A DNA stretch of 64,000 nucleotides, from NCBI GenBank assembly GCA_032158295.1, contig CM063250.1:6249001-6313000 (forward strand), read 5' to 3'. The translations under genes were made by a program, and so were the position numbers. The first letter of the stretch is position 1, and each line of letters starts with the position of its first letter. The notes below the pieces were generated by a model. That model was not told the origin of the DNA, searched no databases, and was given only the letters and a program-made list of their open reading frames with translations. This DNA is from Pycnopodia helianthoides (taxonomy: Eukaryota; Echinodermata; Asteroidea; Forcipulatida; Asteriidae). Of the stretch, positions 24,301 through 36,300 are shown piece by piece.

Positions 24301-27300
24301 TCTTCATTTATTCAATCTAATATGAACTTTGTATTGTAAACGGTTTGCATTGGGCAGCGATTCCAATTACAGTGTGTGTTGTTGAAGCTGAATTAGGTGT
24401 GGATTGATGTAAAAAGATGTAGCTTCGAAACAACCCAAGAACCATGATTGCCCTTGGCTACATCAAACTCTCAGAAAAAAAAACATTCCACAGGCAGTAT
24501 TCTGTGACACACATTCTTGACCCTAACATGTTTTTTCGCAATCTAGTGAGGTTTGAGGAGACACCATGTACATAAAACTCTCTCATAATGCGTTGTGGTT
24601 CTCAAAAGAACCAGTGGTTAAACTGCTCAACATTTCGATCAGTATGCTCTGATCGTTTTTAGATCGAATAAGATGATCAGGGTGTACTGATCGAATCGTC
24701 GAGTTGTCAAACCACAGGTTCTTTTCAGAACCATCACAACTCGTAGAGAGAGGTGTATGTACATGGTGTTACCACAAACCTCACCAGACTGCATTCCCAC
24801 CATGTAAAAGTTCAAATCCTACTCATGTACATGGTGTAATTGCAAAGTTTACTAGACTGTATTCCCATCATGCAAAGTTGCATATCCTACTTATGTAAAT
24901 GGTGTTACTGCAAACCTTGCTAGATTGTATCTCCACCATGCAAAGTTGCATATCCTACTTATGTAAATGGTGTTACTGCAAACCTTGCTAGGTTGTATCT
25001 CCACCATGCAAAGTTTAAAATCCTACTTATGTACATGGTGTGACCGCAAACATTACTAGATTGTGTCTCCACCATGCAAAGTTGCATATCCTACTCATGT
25101 ACATGGTGGTACCGCAAACATTACTAGATTGTATTCCCACCATGCAAAGTTGCAAATTCTACTCATGTACATGGTGTAATTGCAAAGCTTACTAGATTGT
25201 ATTCCCACCATACAAAGTTTCAAATCCTACTCATGTATATTCACAATGTTATTTACGTTGCAGAGAAGCTTGCCAGCATCAAGCTAGAGGTACGTGAAGT
25301 GATGCAATCTGAGGTCTTCCAGAAGCAGAAAATTCAGGTTGTTCTGGACACTGTTAACAAAATCATGAACCTACCCAGATGGAATCAACAGAAGTGGAGT
25401 GTAGATGGTATGTAGTACTACCCAATCTATGCCCAAGTAGAGTTTCCATGCCTATGTAGAGACGCTTTGAAATACACCTTTTTTTGTTCAATGTCAAATC
25501 TGTGAGTTTTGCCAATAGTGGTCGGCAAAAGTGCTGGAGGCCTTCGCTGCAAAAAGATACAACAATTTATAATTTCATTCAATAATGCTATGGAGTTACT
25601 CAGGCCTGCAATTACATGGAGGCCACGGAGGCCATGGCCTTCGTTGCCCTGGTCTTGGCCTCGGTGCCCCTTCAAAAGTTTCCCATAGACTTCCAGATTT
25701 TCCAATGGAAGTGCCCTTTGCATAATGAAAACAGCCTTGCCCTCTCAAAGATGAAATTCCAGGCCTGGTTACTAATATCGCTAATAATAAAATTGCGCTT
25801 CTCAAAACAAAATGTACATCTAGTCTTCATGAAAAGGGGTTGTAGATGTGTTATTAAGAAGGGCAGATTTGTTCCAACCCAGTTGTATATTTTGTGGATA
25901 CTCAGTCCATTCAAAATGGTGGTCAGTGTTTTTAAAGGCCCTGTACACTATTGGTAAGATCGAAAAACACAATGTTCACAGATTCACACATAACTTACAT
26001 GATTTAAAGTAAGTAATGGTAGAAAGGGTTCCTTAAAATATTTCTGCCTAAAATGCTATCGTTTCTAAGAAACGAGTAAAACAATAGTAATTATCGTGCG
26101 CGATAATTTGAAAAAAACAGAAAACACATAAGATCTCTTTTCACTATTTTCTCGTGACCTCAATGACCAATTGAGCTCAAACTTTCCCAGGTTTGTTTGT
26201 TCATGCATATGTTTAATCACACAAAATGTGGACACTGATTTTGAGCTATTACCAAAAGTGTACAATACCTTTAAACAAGAGAAAAATCTATATATGCTCA
26301 ACTTCATATTCCGGCATTTGATTTCTCAGGTTTTTCTTACAACCATCTTGAACATTACAATTTTCTTGAAAGAATTGAAGCAGTCACCAAAGGGAGACAG
26401 AAATAGTCCACACTGTCTCCAAACCTGTAGATTTGTATTTCTGCTGATGCACATAGTCTGTAAACCTCCTGAAGTACATGTATAATATCTAGGAGGTTTT
26501 GGGTAAATAAAGAGTATATTTTTCAGGAATGTTCACATTGGTTCAATCTCATCCCTGCATATTCCAACAGCGGGTTTTTGTCTCAATATTTTCTCACTCA
26601 GAACTAAGGGTAACACCTTACAGCTACAGAAAAATTACTCTTCAAAAACCAGAAATGGGATTTCTTAGGATTTTTTCTGGTTGCAGGAAAGCAGTAAAGC
26701 AGTCATCGAAGGGAGAAAGAAATAGTCCATGTTGTGTCCAAACCTGTAGTTTTGTAGTTTTATTGATGCAATGAGTAAAACCTCTTGACTTTGTAACATC
26801 TGGGAGGTTCTGGGTCAAGAATAAGGGAAAACCCAGGACTTCAAGCCATTTTTCAGGAATGTTCACATTGGTCACATCTCATCCCTTGTTTGAGAGCTTC
26901 TCAAGAAATTCTCCAGAAAAGGGGACTAAGGGAAAAAAATGCAAGCCATCTGTGTAGGATAGGTTCTTCTGAAGAATTCTTGTATAAATGTTGTAGTTTC
27001 AATTTGGGTCCATATTCCAAATACTACAACTTGGATGGGACATTGTATCAAGTATAGATAGATCCCGATAAACGCCATCTTTACGGGCATGACGGGCAGC
27101 TTGGGTTTTGGCTTTGAGCTGCGTAAAGCGTTCTTATGTTTCTATGCAGCCAAGTGGTTCAATGACCAATCATGGAATTAGATAGAACTCCCACATACGG
27201 CACATGGTATTTACGCACAAGGCACAGTTGTGCGTCGTACAGTTGTACGTTTAAAAAAAAAGAACTTATTCACCCGTAAAGATGGACTACTTTACTTTGT

Positions 27301-30300
27301 GTGAAGTCAAGTGGAAACTATCTATTTCCATGATACAAGTGGTTGGGTTGTAACATGAAGATAGAACTCAACTGTTCAGCAGAAATTACTGCTTTGCTCT
27401 CCATTGTCCGCTAAGCTCATTCTCTCATCATCTGTGACATGTTTCCTGTGTACATAAAGGAATTATGAATACTTATTCTCATTATGCAACAAGGGGCCTG
27501 ACTAATTGATTGCACCTTGATTAACCCTCCTACTCTTGGCAACATTTTCCAGTGAGTTGACCAACCATTTGAAACCATTCGACTGCCAAGGTTGTGTACG
27601 GTGGCACAACTGTGCACAGAACTAACTGTGTACTGTGTACATGCATTCCCTCATGGTATCATATTTCAGGCTGGCATAGTTGATCTATCATTCAAAACCA
27701 CAGTGAATGGTATTGAATGGTCAGACAGCAAGAGGGTTAAGATCAGTTGATACTAAACACATAACCAACCTTTCTTCTTTTTTACCCCAGGTATCCATTC
27801 AAAGAATCTTATAGCAATTCTCCACCTCTTGGTGGCACTAGCGTTTCACTTCAAGGCACCCATCAGAATTCCTGAATATGTGTCGGCAAAGGTCGTTGTA
27901 GTTCAGGTCAGTCATTAAAATATTATTATTCTTGGAAAAGGTATTGACGGTAATGCCTGAAGTAGTCTATTTACTGGGCGTATGTCTGATGGTTTCATTC
28001 TTACCATTGCAGGAAATGATTGAAAGGGAAGCTTTTTGTTTAAGGTGAACTCTGAACAATAAAATGCCATTTTTATCTAGCGCTTTATCACACCAGAGGG
28101 CATCTCAAAGCACTCATTATTTTGTCTACAAGGTATGCGGAGCTGTGTTCGAAATATAAGACCAACTTACTTACATAGCACCATATAACGGTAGCTCAGT
28201 TGGTAGACTGCTGGCAGGTTAATCCGGAGGTCTCAGGTTCAAGTTCTGCTTTAGTCAATTTTGTTTGGCACTCCCAGACAAAGATATTGACAAGATAGGG
28301 AGACTGCCAACATTAGGGCTAGATAGCTCAGTTGGTTGAGCAGCTGCACGTTAATCCGGAGGTCTCGGGTTCACGTCCCGCTCTAGTCAATTTTACTTGG
28401 CACTCCCAGACAAAGATATTGACAAGATAGGGAGACCACCAACATTTTGGGCTAGATAGCTCAGTTGGTAGAGCACCCGCACGTTAATCCGGAGGTCTCA
28501 GGTTCAAGTCCCGCTCTAGTCATTTTTTCTTGGCACCCCAGACAAAGATATTGACAAGGTAGGGAGACTGCCAACATTAGGGCTAGATAGCTCAGTTGGT
28601 AGAGCACCGGCACGTTAATCCGGAGGTCTCAGGTTCAAATCCCGCTCTAGTCAATTTTTTTTTGTTCAAACCAAAAATTATTCTGTATGAGAGATATTCA
28701 CAGGTTTAAGTTAAGTATTATGTGAAAGCTCTTATTCCCATCTATTTGATGAGCAAATAAAAAAACAGTTTTGACAGGAGCTGCCTGGTTAAAGGTATGG
28801 AGCGCCACATATTAGCAATAAGAAAGATAAACGAAATAGCACATAAATTTCCATTCTCACTGGATTATAAAACAGACGTACTTTGCTTTCTCTTGAAACA
28901 CTTGGAGTAGAATGTCAATACCCCGAAGCGGTTCAGTTACTTCCCTATATCGACATACGGCTCCTCAATGTCACCGGCCCATGCCGCTTTCAACCAGTGG
29001 GGGATTCCCCCCTCATGTTGTCATTGTCTTCATTACACTTGTGATGTTGACTGTCCGGGATTTCGGACTGGGGGGGGGGCCACCAGCTCCAGGCAATTAG
29101 TGACTGTTATTGCTTCGGGGTTATTGCTACAGGGTTAAAGCTTTTCATTCATGGTCTAGTCCGGGAACAACGACCAGGGGCATCTCTCAAGAGAAATCTC
29201 AGAGGGGACCCTTTTATGGCTGTTCCGCCTAATTTCCCCAGGTAGACACGGGTTGTGCACTTAGGGTATGAGGCTGTAATACATGGTTATGTACCTTCAA
29301 AGTGTTGAGTTATTGTGACACTTCATGGACGGGGCTGGCAAATCCTCTCGGGAAGCTTCTCCGTTTTTTTTATTTTTTTTATTGCTCTTTCTGTCCCGCT
29401 TCTTTTCCTTGCAGAAAAAAGATAATTTGCTTGTCACAAGTCGGGTCACTGAAGATATTACGACTACAAATGAGTGAGTTTCTGATTTTGTAAAGTAGAA
29501 ATGAATTTGGAGGGTAGCATATGGAATTTTTACAGTACCCGTTCAAACTCAGATTTTGAAGTGTTGTGTAAAGTTGCATTGGTTTTAAAAGTCTACAATC
29601 GGAACAGATTTGTCAAGAATCTTGTTTTGTATTTCAACTGCTAGATTCCTAATTAGTATTTGAATAATCCTGACCAGTTTAAGAAACAAACAGTTACAGT
29701 TTTCAATTTGACTGATGGAGTTTAAGCTAACAATTGTAGATGTGACCTTATGTTGAAATGTAAGCTTTATTTGTATTGGTATGGCAGGTCGGTGATGGGA
29801 TTGTGCCTTTGATGATACAAGTATGGTATTTGGTACACAGACAGAGTGTGTCATGAAAAAGACATTTGGCTGTAGGGCCGTCGCAGATTTGTCCTTTGAA
29901 CAAATTTGGGTGGAATAACAAGCAATGGCAGCCATTTTTACAATTTTGAAATTGCTTGCTATTCTACCTGTATAAATGTTTTTAATTAAAAATCTGCGAT
30001 GGCCCTATTCCAAATATCTTTCTCATGACATGCTCTGACTGTGTGCCAAGCTCCATGCTTGTATCATCAAAGGCCCATCTCACGCAAATATTTCTCCTAT
30101 CTGTCCCACTATAAGAAACGATCATACAAATTAAAAAACTAAAGAGGAAGAAGAGCAGGTGGTTTGTTTCATAGCAAAACACAGCAACTAATATTATCCT
30201 TTTGTTTCCTATTTCACTTGACAGAGCAATCGGTGGTAGATTTGGTGAGTATTCACTTTCTTCTCTATTCATTCTTGGGTAGAATGGACTGATTCAGAAA

Positions 30301-33300
30301 TATACATGAGAAACAAACTTTGTTTCTTGTTGAGAATTATTGGCAGCTTTTATAGTTATATTATAATTTTTAACCACTAAATTTATTTTGTTTGTTTTTA
30401 GATTTAAGATCAAATTCACACACAAATATAAAATGAAACCCTTTTATGATGCTCCAGATTACACACTAGAGCTTTCAAAACCAATCATGAACATCAAGTA
30501 AAAATTTCTGAGGACCTCCATTTTAATTCATCGTGATTCGGCCAAACTTTGATTCCAGAATGCCCCATGGTTTTGAAAAATTCAGGGGAGAACCCTGGTA
30601 AATGTATACTATCCAGAACTATGATGTAAAGGTCTTATCCATCCCACCAGCCCCCCCAAAAAATACTATTAAAAAATTTATCCCTCTTACTGTCTGACCA
30701 TTCAATACCATTCACTGTGGTTTTGAATGATAGATAATCTATGCCTGCCTGCAATATGATAGCATGAGGGAATACATGCACACAGTACACAGTTAGTTTG
30801 TGCACAGTTGTGCCACAGTACACAACCTTGGCAGTCGAATGGTTTCAAATGGTTGGTCAATTCACTGGAAATGTGCCAAGAGTCACTGAGAGTAGGAGGG
30901 TTAAAAAACAAACAAACAAACAAACGAAAGCAAAACGGAAAAAAACAACTACAAACACAATAAAACCAAACAAGCAAATAAGCAAACACACCCCCCCCCC
31001 AACAAACAAACAAAAACTCTCTACCTTACAAGTACAACTGCCACACCACCTAATTACTTCATTTCGTTTTGTTTCAGTTTTATTCATTAGACAAAAAGTC
31101 CAAGGTCTTAACAATTATTTTGCTTACAATGAGAAATAAACGTTAAAAAAGGTTAATATTAGATAAATAATTGTGCTTCTATATTTTGTTCTGATTTCAG
31201 AGAGGGATGCTTTTGATACACTGTTTGACCATGCCCCCGATAAACTCAATGTTGTTAAAAAGGTTTGTACGACATTAAAGGCACATTACAGAATTGGTTT
31301 TTGCTAACAAAACAGTTGCTGGCAGTGTAAGCATTTATGTAATCCACCTATATACATAAACTGACAAACCTGTAGAAGTTTGAGATCGATCGAGAAAATA
31401 GTGAAAAATCGATTACACATTTGCATGAAATCATATAGATTCATCAAATGATTAAAACGCTCACTGAGCGATAAACTCCAATCGGAAAATTAGTTTATTC
31501 ATTTCTCATCAAATATGGCATTTCAGACAGAAATATTTCAAGGGATGTTTTCTAATATCATCATCATTAGACCGTGTAGTTTTATGTAAATCTGTGATCA
31601 AAAAGTATATTTTACAAGTTTTTGTCATGTTCCTTTAAGTCTTTTATACAACTCACATTAGTAAGGCGATTTCTTTCCTTTTTGCTTTCTTTACCAGCAA
31701 AGACATCTACACACAATTTTTGTTTATGTTTAAGAGTGTCAGTCCTTAACACCAATTAAAGAAACACAACTTAAATGTTGACACTATCAAATTTTGTGAG
31801 CTTGTGCAAGTGCTTTTTTCCATCCAGTTTGAATTTAGTATATTTATTGAAGATGCCATATCAGTGCTTAAAACCAATTAAAGAAACAAAACTTAAAAGT
31901 TGACACTCCCACACTTTGTGATTGTACAAGTACTTTTCTTCATCAACTTTGATGCTCATTTTATTTCTTTTCTCGGCAGTCTCTCATTAGTTTTGCCAAC
32001 AAGCATCTGAATAAAATCAACTTTGAAGTCAACGATCTCGACAGTCAGGTATTCTGTCTGTTGTTTGTTTGTTTGTTTATGTATTTATTAAAGGCATGCA
32101 ACTTTTCAGCCGATCAAATTATTTCCGCTTGTTTGTTTATTTCCTTAATAAGAATGCCATACACAACTGAAAAACACTGTGCAAAGTTTTGTGTTCTATG
32201 CTATTATCTTGTTTTTTTTTCTCAAACAAATTTCAACTGGCAAAATACGTAAACAAAAATATTTTGAGAATTTTGCCTAAGCTGTCGGGATATGGTGATA
32301 TGGAAACTCAGTACTCCAACCTTTAGACTCTGATAAGATGTAAATGGCTCATCCCGAATTTCATAGAACTGCAACAATTTTTGTTGAGTGTTATGAGTTT
32401 AAGTGATCACCTGTGAGTTTTTCAAACCTGTTCAGCCCGCTTAAACTAGAAAGTTGGGTATCAGGTTTAGTAGACAAGTACTTTAACATCTCTTTTGCAA
32501 ATTTTTCGTAGCAAGAATTCATAGACCTAAATACCCCGGACAGTTTATCCATTCTGATTAGTCAAGAGGAGATCACTTGGCCATGTTGAAACGTTTAGTA
32601 TAGACAGGGTAAAAATTGTTTAAATTGTTGGTGCGCAAGCTTCTGCGGGCGCTAATTTACGCACAACGCAATCAATACACACCGGTACTTAATGTGAAAT
32701 CTATTGTATGCACAACCGTTGAGCGTTGCATGCAATTTGAACCTTCGGGAGCCCGAGAACGTGACAGGGATTGAAAATTGACAGAAAAGTCTTACAGATT
32801 TTCCAACATTATTACGCTTTATAACATAATGGGTTTTATCAATGGGAATAAAATGAAAGCTCAATGGCACCCAAATTCATAGTATAAATATGGGAATATC
32901 AGAATAGTGACTCTGTGTTAAACAGCCGTTTAAAACCTTGTCAAAATCGTGGCCGTGTGATAAAGGACCTCTGCAAGGTTTTAAATTAAGGCACAGTACA
33001 CGTTTGGTAATGACTCTGAAAATTAATGACATTAAAAACTTACCTGGTAAAGGAAGTACAGTAGCGTTGGGTAGTTTAATGAATTTTGAGAAAATTTTAA
33101 CCTCAAGTACTACGATTATGGAAAATATATCACTTTTTATTTCCCAAAATATGAATCTGAGAAGCGTTTCTGTGAGAAACGCTTCTCAGACTGTGTATTC
33201 TTATGGGGAATATTCTTCCTGCGTGGAAATATCGCTCCGGTTTTTCGGTGATACCTCAAAAACGCGACCACCTGTTGAAGTGAAATGTTCACAGGTTAGT

Positions 33301-36300
33301 TTTATTGGATGTACCTACATTTATATAGGATTAACCCAATCAGTAGGCTCCAATTACCAAACGTACTGCGCCTTTAAGACCTCCTCTTCACTCTTTTATT
33401 CTCATGTTGATACTATGATTTGGGTGCCATTGAAATTTCATTTTGGTATGACCCTTGAGTAAAAGTATTTACCTAGATAGGTCTGCAACTGCAAACATAC
33501 TGGAATTGATCTTTTTTTATGATGAAAAATAATATTTCTATTATATTATTACGTTGTCTTAGTTTGAAGTAGCTTATCAATATAATCTGAGAAATATCGA
33601 GCAAAGTCGCACTTATGTTGTTAGTTTTCTCGTGAGTTTTGAAATTCTAGGAGTAGACTGGATTAAGTGCTTTTACTTGATGAGTTTTGCCTGCAGAATC
33701 TTGTTCTTCCTCAATGTTTTTTTTCTTCTTCTTCTTCTTTTTCTTCTTCAGTTTCACGACGGTGTATACTTCATCTTGTTAATGGGTCTTCTTGAGGGCT
33801 ACTATGTACCACTGTATAACTACCATGTCACGCCAACAGTGTTTGAAGAAAAGGTATGTACAATCGAAGGTTTTGTGTAACATTGGTCGTTTTTTTTTTA
33901 TCGTGACATACATGAATCAACCAACTCATGCAAAGTACAGATACAAATAATTAATTGCGGATTTGTGTGGTTAATTTAGGGTTATTGGTGTAAAGAGTAC
34001 TCAGTCCTCTACTTAAAATAGAAACAAGACGCAAGTTCCCCCCCCCCCCGAACAAAGTTCGTGACATAAAAGGTAGACTGCTATTATTAGGACTAGATAG
34101 CTCTGTTGGGAAAGAACCAGTACGATAATCCAGACGTCGCAGGTTCGAATCCCATTCTAGTCAATTGTGTTTATTCACCCAAAATTCAAACCCTACTAAT
34201 ATATTCCTTGTTCACCCAAAATTAAAACAGAAATCATTCTTATTATTTTCTCTTTTAATTGAATGATCATCAGATCAAACAAAACTAAAGACTATCGGAA
34301 CGAATAATAAATTAAGGGGCTACAAGTAGTCGCTGATAAATGGCATTATATTAATTAATTCTTGTTTCTCTCCTCGTTGTGAAGGTCCACAATGTCAACT
34401 TTGCTCTTGATCTGATGGATGATGCCGGGCTTCCCAAAGCCAAAGCTAGAGCAGAGGGTAAGAACGCAAACAGTCATTGCTTTTACAGTTTTTTCCTGTT
34501 TCAGCCCAGGAGTAGGTGGCAATGAGTGGCCCTGGTGACAGAACATTTGGGTCGACAACCCAAAATCAGTTTAAGTGTAGCCCTCATCTTGAAGTGGCCG
34601 TCCGGCCTTGTGAGTTAATCAATTTTTATTTTTATTTTTTTTATAATTAAAAAAGTTTATAGACCTTTACCACCGTCTTTGTCATGTAACACGTGTTCAA
34701 ATTCAGTGATGACTACCGATTCCGGTTGTCTCCCAAAAGGGACCAGTCTGTTATGCTCTTTCAGCCTCAGCTTGGATCCATTGGTTTGAATGGGAGGGAA
34801 AATATGATGGCTGCACTGTGATAAAGGTTCTCATCATTAGACTATGTGACGTCTCACACATACTTAAGCATCTTTGCTCTAATATGTGAAGGAAGACAAA
34901 ATCGTCAAAAACTGGGGTCGGTCTTCTTTCACTCCAGCTATTGTCCTTCTGTCAGTTACTCTGAAGCCGATTCTTAAAGAATTTAGGACCAGCAGTTTAA
35001 CGTCAAAAATATATTTAAAACAGACGTGTTACTTTACAGAAGTTTACCTGATTGTTAATGTTTTTGAACATCTCTGTATGTTTTCAAATGTTTTAGAAAG
35101 TGGTGAAGTTGCCAAAAAGAGATAGACAATTTCCAGTTTTGTTTGTTTTAATATAAAGAGTCTGTAAATCCCTCCAAAATAAGATTCTGAGACCTTTATC
35201 TTCTTGTCGAGACCCATGCTACTTGCCAGTGTTTTGGAAGAACTTAATTTTATTAAGTCACACCCTTGTAAACATACTGAACATTTTATTGATGTATTTA
35301 TTTATTCACATGTTAATTTATTTATTCATTCATCATTTCTTCTAGATAAGTAAATCAATTTTCAATTCATTGTTTTTCTCATTACTTCTTTATTCGATTG
35401 TTTGTTGCATCGAACACCCGTTTATGTTTTCCTTCAAGCCCATTTAGTAACTACTTTCTTCATCCCTGTGTAGAATTTCAGTATGTGATTTTATGATTTC
35501 AATGTTTAATCGTACAATGGGTAAGAGGTGAAAGCATGTGCGGCTGAATGGGAATGTTGAGACCATGACAGGTTGATGACTATCGTAATGTACCCTTCTT
35601 CCTTAGATGTTGCCCAGTGCCACCTGAAATCTGTTCTTCGCCTTCTTTATGTCATCTTCCTCAAATATAAACAGGGGGACAACAACAAAATCTGAGGTTT
35701 CCTTCTCTCTATTCCTGCATTTGTATTTGCCTGGGGTTTTCATTTTTTGTTTTCGTTCTAAACTGCAACCGGTTTTTTTTCTCTTCTTCCCTCCCTTCAT
35801 GGCATGCAAGCTGAAGTCCTTCCCCTGTCTATCCCATTCCCTAATCCCCAGATTGATTGGTTCATTTGATCTGCCTTGGCATGTTTACAAAGTATCTTCT
35901 CCCAGAAGGGACCATTTATCTTGCTGTAAATACCTCTCTTGATTTCATTCTAGCCAGCCCCCCCCCCTCGCTGGGCTGGGTTGAGCCATTCCTGTCGAGG
36001 CTCCGCGTCCCGATGAGAACAAACTCTAGTCTCCTAATCCATGCCCACCGTTAATCTCTCCGTCACACAAACTGTTATCTCTCCAAACAGTCGTTCAGTG
36101 AAAGCCTTCTTTGGCTGTTTGAAACGGAGACTATGCATCCAGTGGTTTATCACGTTTCCTTTGATGCACTGCACTTTGATTTGATTTACATTTATCGCGT
36201 TGATTTGTATCACCGTAAAAGTCAGGTTATTCATCACAGATTTTTGATTGCAGACTTGCGGGATGTTTTTCTGTTCAGTTTGTGCATGATAAATAATGGT

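Noticed and set aside
25596..25805. similar 60-70-codon frames at 25596 and 60473 (shared SLWETF, GQRRPWPPWPPCN) as a small protein family
   Set aside because: The similarity is that of the CAGGCCTG MITE itself; other copies do not preserve the frame.
32938..33462. 174-codon open frame on plus in parvin intron 10, the longest in the window
   Set aside because: It runs through a TTAA-flanked MITE including its hairpin; no family resemblance, and other copies of the element do not keep the frame.
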